Source: Batkoa obscura (lineage: Eukaryota > Entomophthoromycota > Entomophthoromycetes > Entomophthorales > Batkoaceae). From it: a stretch of 64,000 bases of DNA. The notes beneath the pieces are model-generated. The model was not told the origin of the DNA and searched no databases. It was given only the letters and a program-made list of their open reading frames with translations. Where the stretch lies: contig JASVEC010000020.1 of the NCBI GenBank assembly GCA_030770535.1, positions 744,001-808,000 of the forward strand, in the 5' to 3' direction. This document shows positions 46,548 through 57,900 of the stretch, one piece after another (position 1 is the stretch's first letter; each line of letters begins with the position of its first letter). Position numbers and translations under genes: made by a program.

Positions 46548-47125
46548 ATGTGGGGTTGTTATAACGTAAATCAACAAAAAAACTTAATTCATTTTTTCTT
46601 AATATTTTCGTTATCTTTATTTAATCTTAGACAAACACGAAAAAATGCTTCAAACTTAATAGATTCTGCTTATTTATACTATTGTTATCCACCAATCTAA
46701 TATTATGTGACAGTACAGTCCCAGACCCATTACCAGAGATATGTTATAGCGGCGGAGTATTAACTAATCCATGCAAAGGAACCAGCTGTGCCCCGTGCTG
46801 GGTACAACAACCGGATGGCAAATGGGCATGTTATGATTATCTAGCAGATGGCTCTTGTCAATGGGGAGAAGACGTTGGTAATCGAGTCAAAAATAGAAAT
46901 AGCCCAAATAGCTCCAATAATTCAAATAATAATGGTAATAGCAATGATAATGGGTCTGTTACCGTCATTACAGAAGCTGGTCATGATGGCGCTACTACTG
47001 TTACAGCTAGGAAGGTTTCGTCAACTAAATTAGTGATAGTGACTAAAACTATTTCTGCGGGTTTTGGTCATTCAGTGGATGCTCTTTATTTTTATTTGTT
47101 GGTTGCAATATTAATTTGTTTTTAA
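46548..47125 (+). CDS. Small Cys-rich secreted protein, predicted GPI-anchored
   Basis: I infer two exons: an 18-nt first exon 46548-46565 (coding MWGCYN) and 46631-47125, joined in phase 0, 170 residues. Without the micro-exon the frame has no ATG before the signal peptide, whose core CLFILLLSTNLILC follows a basic KKCFKLNR start. The mature part has about eight Cys in SGGVLTNPCKGTSCAPCWVQ and WACYDYLADGSCQW. Then come a Ser/Asn-rich linker (NSNDNGS), a Thr/Val-rich stretch (VTVITEAGHDGATTVTA) and a C-terminal hydrophobic tail DALYFYLLVAILICF with no charged end, typical of GPI attachment. Likely a cell-surface protein. I do not recognise the Cys pattern; the micro-exon is inferred and not proven. 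Confidence 0.7.
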
Positions 47126-47413
47126 TAAACTATTTATATTAAATCTACTTCATTATTGACATAAATATAGACCACAAATTATATATGGTCAATCGAATAA
47201 TATATAATGTACTATATCCACCATATATTAAAAAAATTACACTAGTAATTAAATATGCTATATGATTCACGTTTATTTTAATGCTATTCAACGGATAAAT
47301 GAAAAATTGTTTTTTAAGTAATGTTATAAGATTGTTTACTAAAATAGTAAATAACATTAACTAGTTAAAGTCAAAATTCAATTTAACTATATTTTATTTT
47401 ATTATTATTATTT
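47126..47413. other. Convergent intergenic stretch
   Basis: Between convergent 3' ends; nothing recognised. Confidence 0.4.
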
Positions 47414-48738
47414 TTAGTATTTTAACTCATATAAAAAGTTATGGATATATTTGTTTACAACCGTTGAATTCACGAAATGAATCCAATGACCTCCATTTTC
47501 CACATACTATAAATTCAATATTAATATTGTATAAATAATGATAAAGATACTAACTTTGGTAGTGATATCCCTGATGAATCTAATATAGGTATCAGCAGTA
47601 GCACTCAAAAAGTCATTTTGACCTAAGATCTAATTAAGTGGATAATTAGATCTTTTACGTTGATAAATAATCAATACTAAATTTACCTGCAATGATTTTA
47701 CTAGAATATTTAAATTGGGCTTTTTTAAATCGTTACTGTCATTTAGCTTACTTGTACGATACCAATTAATAGAGTTATTAAATCCTTGGATTGAATACTG
47801 GCTGTGTAAATAGTGCATGAACTAATTGTAAATAAATTATCCGTTATATGTTATTACCATAATTACCTTTTCATCAGGATAAATATCGTCTGTTTTATTT
47901 AAAGTATCATAGTAATCAAGTAAACTCATATTTAAAGGTACCTGTACTCTTTTATCGCTAAGTTTGCTTTTGTTAGTGGCCCAAAACATTTTTAATACTT
48001 TATCAATATTATTATTAAATTCAGTTATATTTCCTTGATTTAACGCCACCTAATAATATACAGTAAGTATATATTTACATCCATGTAGTATTACTAGTCA
48101 TTACTTGATACCCGTAAACTGGGTTTATAATAGCTTTTTCTAACTCTGTTTTTGGAGTACTTAAATTAGGCGTATAAGGTGAAGAGAAAGAAATAAATCC
48201 TTTAACATAATTCGGAAATTTATAAGCTAATTCCCACCCCAATTTACTACCCCAATTATGGCCGATAACAACCACTTTATCTTTTTTTAATTGTTTGACT
48301 ATATGTATTACATCATTTGATAACCTATCAAAAGTATAATACTCCAAATCGTTTTTTATGACTGTGGTGCCATATCCTGCCATATCTAAAGAAATGGCTC
48401 GATAGTTTAATTTGTTAACTAAATAGTCAATTTGATACTTCCAGGTATACCAGGACTAAATAGAAAGTATTAGAAATAGTAAATTGTAAAAAACAAAATT
48501 TTACTTCTGGAAAACCATGTAATAGTACTACTAATGGTGCTTCACATGGACCTTGATCTACATAATCTACATTGAAACAATAATGGCGTTAATATTTGAG
48601 CTTGAAACAATATTCTATAGTATTACGATAGATACCACTTGGTAATTGAATGTATTTATGATTAAAAGAGCTTGGATCACTAATGTTAAAGGCAGATATA
48701 TACGTTATAAATACAGTTAATAGCAACTTGGGCCACAT
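47414..48738 (-). CDS. Epoxide-hydrolase-like alpha/beta hydrolase, secreted, with Asn at the nucleophile site
   Basis: Seven exons on the minus strand (48627-48738, 48505-48566, 48105-48455, 47867-48049, 47687-47821, 47555-47629, 47414-47506) give 336 residues. MWPKLLLTVFITYISA is a signal peptide. Fold markers: the oxyanion-hole HGFPE, WKYQ, DMAGYGTT, the nucleophile elbow GHNWGS, the cap-domain Tyr in NWYRTSKLN and the catalytic His in NGGHWIHF. Epoxide hydrolases have Asp in HDWG; here the codon at 48255-48257 reads Asn (residue 125), so normal hydrolysis is doubtful unless the Asn is deamidated or the protein has another role. The paralogue at 49951 keeps Asp. The two genes have the same exon lengths at five of seven exons (62, 183, 135 and 75, with 351/350) and are arranged divergently, so they come from an inverted duplication. 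Confidence 0.88.
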
Positions 48739-49463
48739 TTTAAATGATTAAAAAAGGATTTAAGGTTTTTTTGGTTGATGTTTTATCCAATTTTTGTTTA
48801 TATATTTTTTTCGATTCAGCCTTAAATGTTAGCTTTTTTTGTACTTTGATTTAAAGCTGTTAATAAAATGATATCTTGCATCGCATTAAAAATATTTTAA
48901 TTGGGATTTATTAAAGTAAATATATCGCTTTTAATATTGTTTATTATTAACTTATCTAAACAATATTAAAGTTAGTACTATTTATTGCCTTATTTTTATT
49001 TAAAACTAATCCATTAATTATATGATATTTCCTATCATATTTATTGATAAATTTTAAAAGATGTCGAAAAGGATAGATTATTCTTCTTGATACAGTTAGA
49101 TATTAATTTATTTAATTTTGCTCCTTTAATTTGTTTTAATTTTTATTATTAAAAGTAGATGTCCACTTATAACATTTGAACCTTAAATCTACTTATCTTT
49201 AAATAGTCATTTATCTGTTTATTAATATTGTTTCTACTTAAAATGCTTGAAGAATAAGTCATTTACTATCATTTGATCGCAATATTAAACTAAACCTCTA
49301 ATGGTAATGAATAAAAGAAAGGTAATTGTGATGTTTAGATTATTATGGTGAGTATAATTGAAATAAAAAAAGTGATAAGGTTCAACTCAACATAATCAAA
49401 CTAAAATGCCAAAAATGAAAATTAACATTATATTAAATTTTTAGTTACTGTAATACAACAATT
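48739..49463. other. Divergent spacer left of the tRNA gene
   Basis: Between the two hydrolase paralogues, left of the tRNA. AT-rich, no repeats recognised. Confidence 0.4.
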
Positions 49464-49557
49464 GCTCCTGTAGCAAAGTGGTTTAATGCGTCGTGCTTAT
49501 AAGTAAAATTATACCTTAGACACGCGAAGGTCGCGGGTTCGATCCCCGCCAGGAGCA
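49464..49557 (+). tRNA. tRNA-Ile(UAU) with an 18-nt intron
   Basis: The acceptor stem GCTCCTG pairs with CAGGAGC, followed by discriminator A. The D stem is GCA..TGC, the T arm is GCGGG-TTCGATC-CCCGC, and the anticodon loop CTTATAA has anticodon TAT (UAU) after U33, reading AUA. The segment of about 18 nt after base 37 (49502-49519) is the tRNA intron. Yeast tRNA-Ile(UAU) also has an intron and nearly the same start, GCTCGTGTAGC. Anticodon-stem pairing TCGTG with CACGC leaves one unpaired end base. The codon AUA is frequent in this AT-rich genome. Confidence 0.93.
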
Positions 49558-49950
49558 TAAAATTTTATTATTTTTAACTAAATTTACTCAGATTCAATCT
49601 TGAATGGTGGAAAACATACTTTTATATGATGCTTACAAAAGCAATTGGACATTCAGATTTCTTCTAATTTTTTTTGTAAAATTAAAAATATTTACATATT
49701 CATGGTTAACAGGATTATTTTACTATATTTTTTAAAATTTCAAAAACTCCTTTCAACCTAATAATGACGTGACGTTTTTGATCCAGTAACGTAGACATGA
49801 TTGAAATCAGTATAAAAATTCGAGATTTCGATTAAAATGATAGTAAAAAGAAAGAACATTTAAATCCAAAAATAGCAATAGTATTAGAATTAATCTTTGA
49901 TTGAGTTTTTATTTCTCTTTTATATATATTCGAAATCAATTTAAGAAAAA
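49558..49950. other. Spacer right of the tRNA gene
   Basis: Upstream of the second hydrolase gene. AT-rich; a TTTTTTTTGT run about 110 bp after the tRNA is too far to be a Pol III terminator, but a T-rich tract (TTTTATTATTTTT) follows the tRNA within 20 bp. Confidence 0.45.
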
Positions 49951-51230
49951 ATGCTACTTCAATTTAATGTAGATGACCCTAAATCTTATCATCATAAAGA
50001 CATTCAAATAAAAGACAAAGTATATCGTAAGCATTAGTTTATCTAAGCACAAAAGTATAAACCGAAGTTTTAGATTATGTTGAGGAAGGTATAGGAAATG
50101 GTCCTTATGTGCTGTTAATCCACGGTTTTCCCGAAGTAATAAGAATTTGTTTTCAAATACTACTTTTATTCTTTTGTTTTATAGTCTTGGTATTCATGGA
50201 AGTATCAAATTGAGTTTTTAGTAAAAAAGGGCTATCGTATAGTTGCTTTTGATATGCCAGGCTATGGTCAAACTAAAGTAGAAGATAACTTGGAAAATTA
50301 TACTTTTAAAACAATTGCTGAAGATATTTATCAAATTTTCATAAACCATTTCAAACAAAATAAAGTGTTTGTTATCGCTCATGATTGGGGTAGTTTCGTA
50401 GGTTGGGAGTTAGCATATCGTTATCCTGAAAATATATTAGGATACATTAGTTTGAGTATCCCATATACACCCAGTCGAGGTAAGCCAAAGACTGAAAGAG
50501 AGAAAGCCGAAGCAAACCAGTACTTGGTTATCAAGTAAGTGCTATCGAATATTATAATATCTTTCAATTTATTTTAAGGTTGCTTTGAACGAAGGGAATA
50601 TCGAAGAGTTTGATAAAAACATCGAAAAGTTTCTCAAATCCTTTTATATTAAAGTGGGAAATTTCAGGGGATCTAACTATCTCCATGTTCCATTAAACAA
50701 GTCCCTTTTTGAACATTTTGACTCATTTGATACTTCGAAATCGGAATATATTGATGACAATGTAATCTTTTTTATATGATCGAACAACTAATCATATCAA
50801 TTTTTTATAGTATTTGAACTATTTAATCAGCCAATTTAAAATACAAGGTACAAAAGGTCCAACTAATTGGTATCGTACAAGTAAATTAAATGGGATTGTT
50901 GATCAGCAAAAACCACATTTTGATATCAAAATAAAGTGTTTACAGGTATGAGTTTTAAATATATTACTTGATATATCAACGTAATAATGTCATTATTATA
51001 GATTTTAGGTACTAAAGATTTTGCAACTGCATTTAAGGATTATGCAAAAGATTATTTAAAAGATTGTTCCACTGAGGTATTGGATAATAAAGTTATTTTT
51101 TTACTGATATTTTATATTTTAGGTAATCCATGGCGGACACTGGATTCATTATTTTGATCATGTTAAAGTGAACTCTTTGATTGAAAAGTTTTTAACCAAG
51201 ACTGCAATTTCTAAACAAAATAAATTATAA
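49951..51230 (+). pseudogene. Epoxide-hydrolase-like alpha/beta hydrolase paralogue, probable single-base frameshift
   Basis: Seven exons by homology to the gene at 47414: 49951-50026, 50074-50135, 50185-50534, 50579-50761, 50811-50945, 51002-51076 and 51123-51230. No signal peptide; the first exon is 76 nt (112 in the paralogue). Markers are intact: HGFPE, AHDWGS with nucleophile Asp (50383-50385), NWYRTSKLN and IHGGHWIHYF. Exon 3 is 350 nt, against 351 in the paralogue. Near 50515-50518 the expected AACCCA is AACCA, so the frame shifts from ..KAEAN-PVLGYQ to a short false end (QYLVIK) and a stop. All other exons keep the right length and frame, so this is a very recent break, a sequencing error, or a strain-specific allele. 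If mended by error, it would code for about 330 residues, a cytosolic epoxide hydrolase. Confidence 0.8.
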
Positions 51231-51544
51231 CTTTTTATCGAACTATTCCAGTTATTGATTTTCTCTTTTCATAAAGTTTTATATTCGTTCATTACGACTT
51301 TAAAGTCTGGGTTATATAATATCCATCAACTATGTTTTTTAATTGTTTAATTAAACTATAATACTGGGTGGATAGGTATTATAGGTGTTAGTAAAATCTT
51401 AAGTTTGAAATTTGATCTGAAGATAATATAAAAATACTAACACATCAAACAAAAATTATTGATAAAGCGCTAATTCTTTATATTATATTAAGTTGTTGTA
51501 GTTTGAAAATAATATTAAATAGACATGGCTATTCTAAAATTCAA
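51231..51544. other. Gene-free stretch after the hydrolase gene
   Basis: AT-rich, nothing recognised before the MITE. Confidence 0.4.
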
Positions 51545-51648
51545 GATTTGGGGATGTTTTCTGGCTTCATTACTTTTTCCATCTTTTAAGCATTATTTGA
51601 GTGAAAAGATTGTTAGTAAAATTGTTAAACACAAAAATACATCCCATT
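51545..51648 (+). mobile_element. MITE copy 16
   Basis: Begins ATTTGGGGATG and ends ACATCCCATTT, with the core TTTTAAGCATTATTTGAGTG. The flanking dinucleotide is TT on both sides. Confidence 0.85.
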
Positions 51649-52276
51649 TCCTATTAAGTTTATAGTTTGAGTTGTCATATTTTTCAACCAATAATTTATT
51701 TCCAAAAAATGAGACAAAATTACTAATATTATTTTAAATAAACTCAAAAAAGATTCCAAGACTTTTAACCCTTTTATCAATTTCTCTTTAAATTTTCATT
51801 ATCAACAAACTGCTAATGATATATCTTCAATATTTTCAAACAAAGTATTTAAAATAAATAATTAAATAGCAATAAACTCAAAGAACATTATCTTAAAAAG
51901 TAGCTTAGTCATTACTTCACTTGATTGATATTAAAATATGCATTAACTTATGCAGAAATTTAAACTAATAAAAACTATTTTTGAGATTATATGATTTGAA
52001 TGAAAAAACTGAACTTAAGTTTAAATTGTTTATTTCTTCGAACTTGATTTGATTTACTAAAAGACTATATAAGTAATCTATATTAGTGAATCTATTGAAA
52101 CTAAGCAAACAAAGCACTCCTCCAAAAAGTCTTAAGGTATTTAATTAATACTGTTCTATTTAATTTCTCACTATTTAGAGGGCGATATTTTTGTTAAATC
52201 CCCTTATCGTTAAATTTTTAATTTATCTGATAATGATTTTATTTTTTACTTAAATTACTTTTTAATACTAAAAAGA
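51649..52276. other. Upstream region of the RS-rich gene
   Basis: AT-rich, nothing recognised. Confidence 0.4.
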
Positions 52277-54545
52277 ATGTCTAGGGATTTATATGACAGA
52301 GAGAGGAACGAAACCTATTTAAACTCAAACTCAACTAATTATCAAGAAGATGAAAGGTTCCCTACCGGACTTAAAGAAAGGACGAATGAAATGACCATAG
52401 GGTCGCCGCGTGCTAGATCAAATTCGACTTCTAGATCCTCATCAAAAGTGCGGTTTAATGACAATTGTTATCACTCAAACTCAAACCCGTCTATAAGGGC
52501 AAACGAAAACCAAGACTACAACCCTCATCCTCATGATGGAAATAGTTATCAAAACGAGCATACAGCTGCTTACAGAAGGTATAAAAGCCGCAGCCGTAGT
52601 CTAAGTCGATCAAAAAGTCCAATTGCTCATCACCCAGGATTAAGTTACCCAACCGGAGATACCGCTGATCCAGTTGATCAAACTGAACCAACCACACATT
52701 CTAGGGAAGGGCTTAGAGAAAATAGGAATGATAGAGACGATTGGTATTATAATAAACAAAGAGGTTGGGATGATCGAGACGTAGCATATAGGAGTAGAGA
52801 CTACCTTGAAAGTAATCCCGGTTATCGTTCTAGGTCTCATAGACACGAGGATGACTTGTCACCAGGAGAAAGGGAGTATAGTAGAGATTACCACTATTCT
52901 AGGGGGAGGCGTAAACCTTATTTTGATCATTATGCTGGCTCAGGCTATCACGGGTTGGATAGGAGGAGAGAAAGAGACAGCTACCCTTCTAGATTTGACA
53001 GCAGACCTAGGTTTAATCGTTTCCGACCCAGAGAATACAGATGGGACTATGGTGATTCAAGGGGAAGGGCTCGAAATAGAAGTAGAGAATACTCTCGAAG
53101 GGATCACAGCCCTTCGCCTAGATATTATGGCCGAGAAAGCATACAAAGTCCAGGTAATTTGATAGTTCGTCATTTATAATAATTTTTAAAGATAACTAGA
53201 TAGTGGATATGGAAGAGGATTTGATCCTAGGGAAAGAGAGCTAGACAGAGAGCTTCAATTAAGATATGGCGATAAATTTGGGAGAGATTTTTCAAGGGCA
53301 GAATCAAGATCACCAACTCGCTCAGCTGTTAAACCACAGATGTTGGAAAGATCAAGGTCACAATCTCCATTAAGTTCGGGTAAATCAGAAGAAGGAGCAC
53401 TGACACCTTCACCTAAACCACTATCACCATTGAATAATGAGACTGCAACAAATGGTATTGAAAATAAGTTTAAGGAAATGAGCATTGAAAATGGCCCCAA
53501 TAAAGACGGTTTTTCTCAAGCAAAAAGCGTAGGGAATATCGACTCTCAGGAAAAGAATGATGTTATTAAAGTGGAGGAAAATAATTTGTCGTATTCAAGA
53601 GAATCTTTACAAGATGAAATAAAATCTAGTCATGATTCTAAGACTTTTGCAAGAGAAGAAGAAATCACTGTATCATTTGTATCAAACACAACCCCCGCAG
53701 AATCTTTAAATACAGTTGTTGAATCAACTACAAATGATTATTTTCAGGCTGAAAATCAAAATATGCTGTTACATAATTCAACTCAAACTTTAGAAGCACC
53801 TTATTATATTCGACATCTTAACAGGGAACCAACTGAGAGCGTCAAAGGTGACCAGAACCTTCATCTGAATGAGTCGTTTAATTTACCTGAGAGACAAGAA
53901 GCCTATGAAAATAACAAAACATCAGATTCTCCGTTTCAAAGTAATGCGCCTCATTGGCATAATCCGCCATCTCAAAGTGACAAGCCTGAAACTTTGCTGC
54001 CTCAGCCACCGACTATGATGCCTAATCTTCACCATCAGCCTATTAATAACTTGAACCTAATAAACTCAGTCAACCTACCTAAAAGCAATCCGTTCCGCTC
54101 AGCCAAACCAGTGATTTCGCACCCTACACCTGTCCGCAAAGAACCTTTAAGAGAAAAGCCACGACCAGATTGGACACCTCCTAATCCACGATTTGGGTCG
54201 AGTGAACATCGACCCAATACCTGGAACTCAGCACCAAGGTCTTCGCCCATTACCCATGGCTTCACTAGAGGTCCTTTTCCACGAAGGCCTTCAAGGGCAG
54301 TTAATCGACGTAAACCGGATTTCTTATTGGAATACGAATGCCAGCTGTATCCTCACCCATGGCCTGAAGAAATCAACAATGAATTCTTAATGCGTCGACA
54401 GGAACTTGTTAAAGTTGGTAGAGCGAATATTGATATTTTAACGGATCTAGCACGTACTCAGTTTGAACTGGAATTATTGGAGTTGGAAGTGTTTAGGTTG
54501 GAAAGTGCCTTGCAAACCAAAGAACCAAAGGAAGCTTTGGATTGA
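52277..54545 (+). CDS. RS/SR-repeat-rich protein with C-terminal helical domain
   Basis: Two exons, 52277-53153 and 53200-54545, joined in phase 1 (SPG|DSGYGRGFDP), give 740 residues. The N-terminal half is full of Arg, Ser, Tyr and Asp (SRSRSLSRSKSP, RSRSHRHEDD, RGRARNRSREYSRRDHSPSP), as in SR splicing or mRNA-binding proteins, but no RRM is seen. The middle is disordered Ser/Pro/Asn-rich sequence. The last 85 or so residues are ordered: a basic AVNRRKPDF start, LYPHPWPEEINNEF, then a Leu/Glu-rich helix (RTQFELELLELEVFRLES) that could form a coiled coil. Base composition is less AT-rich than in the neighbours. Likely nuclear and phosphorylated; exact role unknown. Confidence 0.78.
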
Positions 54546-54986
54546 GTTTGAAAAGAGAATATGATTATAACGGATTGAGTATTAAGAGATTAGTGTTTTT
54601 TATAATTGTTTGCTAGTGATATGTGGTTTAGTTTTTAGTTTAACTTGAATAAAAACTTTGCTATATTATAATGCTTTTGGTTTGTCTAATGATTTTTATA
54701 TAGCTGTTTGTCGTGATGTAGGTTTATGATAAGTAGCAATATTAAATAGGAATAATAGTTTAAGTTGAAAGAGTGTATAATCATCAATGATGTTTATTTG
54801 ACACTATATAATAATTGATTTTCTTATATAGATTTTTGTGGATTAAAAAAACTAAAAAGTATGAATTTATTTAAGCCAATTAAACTTGCCTTATCTACAA
54901 CCTATTTCTACGTAATAGTTAAAAAGACCTAACTTCAACTTTAAATTTCTAATTTTTTGAGGTTTAATATATTTTTATCTACTATC
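54546..54986. other. Intergenic region between the RS-rich and WDR7-like genes
   Basis: Tandem-gene spacer with the WDR7-like promoter; nothing recognised. Confidence 0.4.
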
Positions 54987-57900
54987 ATGAGTTTATTACA
55001 ATCTCTACATAGTACCTCTCTTTCAAAAGATAATTTGACAAAATCACCTCCACCTATACAGCCTAATGTAATCATAAAGGCAAAGTATCCGGATTACCTA
55101 TGTGATTATGATTCAACTAATAATTTCCAATCCCGTGGGGAGTATACCAACTTATTTATTAATCCCAGTAGTTTGTTGATGAACTACCAATCTCTGTTGA
55201 GTGCTCATCCGAACTACTTAAGGTTTAATTCACATCCTAATGATATCAGTAGATCCATCCAAAACAATAATAATTCAGACAAAGACAATAAAGAAGTAGG
55301 AAGTGGAATTTTAAGTTTAATACAGATTAAAGAGAATTTGGAAATAACAGCGGATAAAGTGTTCTTTTCTGATTTAAATTTAGATGGAAGTTGTTTGGCA
55401 GTGGTGGGGGATGCGGATGGGAAGGTTAGGTTTTTTAAGCTAGAGATTAAAGAAAGTGAGATTGAGGTGAGAGTTTTATATAATAACTTTTCTTTGCAAG
55501 TTTTTTTTTAAAAAAAAGATGATTGGATATTGATTTTAATGTTAACATTTTTTTAAAAAGGTAGATAATTATACTGTTGGTATTATAAGTTCAAAAATAT
55601 CTAGTTGCGTATTCATTAAATGTCAAACAGAAGGTTTTCAAGGGTTGGAAAATTTAGCGGTAGTTATGGGTTTACAGAATGGGTAATTTATAATAATAAT
55701 GTTTTTGTTTTTAAAGATAACGTAATTAATTTACATATATATAAAGCGACTTAATCAAATGGGATATCAATGATGCAAGAATTGTGACAAGTCAGAGTTT
55801 GGATATGGAGATTGTCTCATTGCAAGCAGCTGGAAATAATGATTCTCATATTTTAGTAAGGGGCTTGACAAAGACTTGGCTACTGAAGAGTGATACTTTG
55901 GAGGTAAGTGAATATATTGTGTATAGCTATAATTAATAAAATGGATAGTTTTTAATAGATGTAACTAAATATAGTGGGTATAGTAAGGTGTTTTCGTTAC
56001 CTATTGGAGATCATACCGTAGATGAAATGCCCTCGGTTTTTATAGCAGAAGATGGTAGAGTAGCTATCGGTACTGTTAATCTAAATTCAGTGAATGGTAG
56101 TATTGGAGTAGATGATCATATAACGGATACTATTATTAATGTAAAATACCATTTACATTTAAAGAATTTCATGGCCATTGGGTGTGACTTTATGAGTTTT
56201 CCTTTAAAAGAAAACGAAGATGTATTATTTGAAGAAACAAACGATTATTTATTGGTTATTTATTCAAAGGAGGAGTATTTGGTAATTCTAAAAAAATGTT
56301 TTATATGTCATAATTTTTTATAATTATTTTAGATATTAAGAACAGAAGATTTTAATAAAATCACTCCAATTAGTTCAATAATAAGATTCAAAAGTAACGA
56401 TAAAAAGGAAAACAACAAAATAGCCAATATAGTATTTTTAAATAATAAGTATTTAATGATTTATGATTTATTCAATGTCCCGTTTTTGTATAAAATTAGT
56501 AAAGATGGCAATATTAACCACAAAAATGATTTATTAAATAAAAGTATTCAATCGCGCTTATATGATGATATTTTGTGTGTAATTCAACCAAAGAATAAAA
56601 CACTAAATAGCAGTTTTATACTAAATGTAAAGGTACAGCAAAATAAACTGACATTTGAGGGCTGTTATCTGGAGTCTATGATTGAAGATGATAAAATGGA
56701 ACCGGTTACTGGGGAATATTCGAATAATAATATAGAAAAAGGACAAAGTCAACTTGTGTCTACTTTCATGACCCCGGTAACTTTAGGTAAAGAATCTTGT
56801 ATCAGTGATTGGCTGGCTAAAGGGTATGAGGATGGTAGGATACTATTATCACCATTGTATAGGCTATTTGATCAGCTTATAAGTTCAAAGGATAATAATA
56901 ATAACGGCGATGATAAATATGAAATAGAAAATGAAACTACTAAATGGTTGATAGGACATACAGCTCCCATCACTTGGCTGTTAGAGCCTGCGCCCAGTCG
57001 ATTGAATACCAAATTATTCCTATTGTCGGGGGATGCGATTGGTATGGTAAAGCTATGGGAATTAAGCACAGGTGTTTGTTTAGCTACATTTAATTGTCAT
57101 AATTGTGGTGTGATTAAAATGTTTCAATTACCTTTACCAAGAGGAGAGAAAAGTAAAAATGAAGAACCTAAAAGTAAGATGGATAGATTGAGGATTTCAC
57201 AGCTTGTATTTACGATTGGAAGTAATTATTCTATTGCTGTATTGGATTTAAAAAGGATGATTTGTTTAGGAAAAATTGAAAATAGCTTGAGCCCAATTTA
57301 TAAAGTGGTTTATTATTCTTTGCCATATTCTGGATTTATGGTGGTTTATAATAGCGGTAGCTTTTCAAATTGGAAGATTGAAGCAGATAGTATTTGTAGA
57401 GAAAAAAACCAAACAGTTTTGGATAAATTTCAGTTTCCATTTCAATTAAATGAAGATGTATGGGATTGTGGTATACTTTTGAATGACAAAATCTCAAAAA
57501 ACCTAAAGACTACGACATCTATTTTTTCGTATACCATTAATTCAATTACAAAGGAATATCCTTTATTAAGAGTGTTTGAGATCGATTTAAGGAAGTTGGC
57601 ACATGATTTTAATAATGATACAACGCCTTCAATACGGTTTTTTACAGGAATTACATTAATTTACCCTAATTTGAAAGAAAATTCGGATAGAAAAAACAAA
57701 ATGCTGGGGTATTCTTCTGCTTCGATATTAAGGCAGGACAAAGCAAATTTTCTAGATAATAACCAACAGCAAGAGGAAAAGATTAACATAGCTGAGCATT
57801 TAATGAAGTTTATTTATTCTTATTTAACATCTTCAACGAATCAAACAGTTTTCAATAATTTTTTAGAAGAAGAGAAATTGAATCAATACAACAATAACCC

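Noticed and set aside
44492-51230. A metabolic gene cluster of transporter, surface protein and hydrolases
   Set aside because: The genes are adjacent but on mixed strands with a tRNA between them and no biosynthetic backbone gene; proximity alone does not support a cluster.
52491-53162. Alternative-frame ORFs within the RS-rich gene
   Set aside because: Biased codon use of the Arg/Ser-rich region opens other frames; only the called frame has a sensible start, splice and C-terminal domain.
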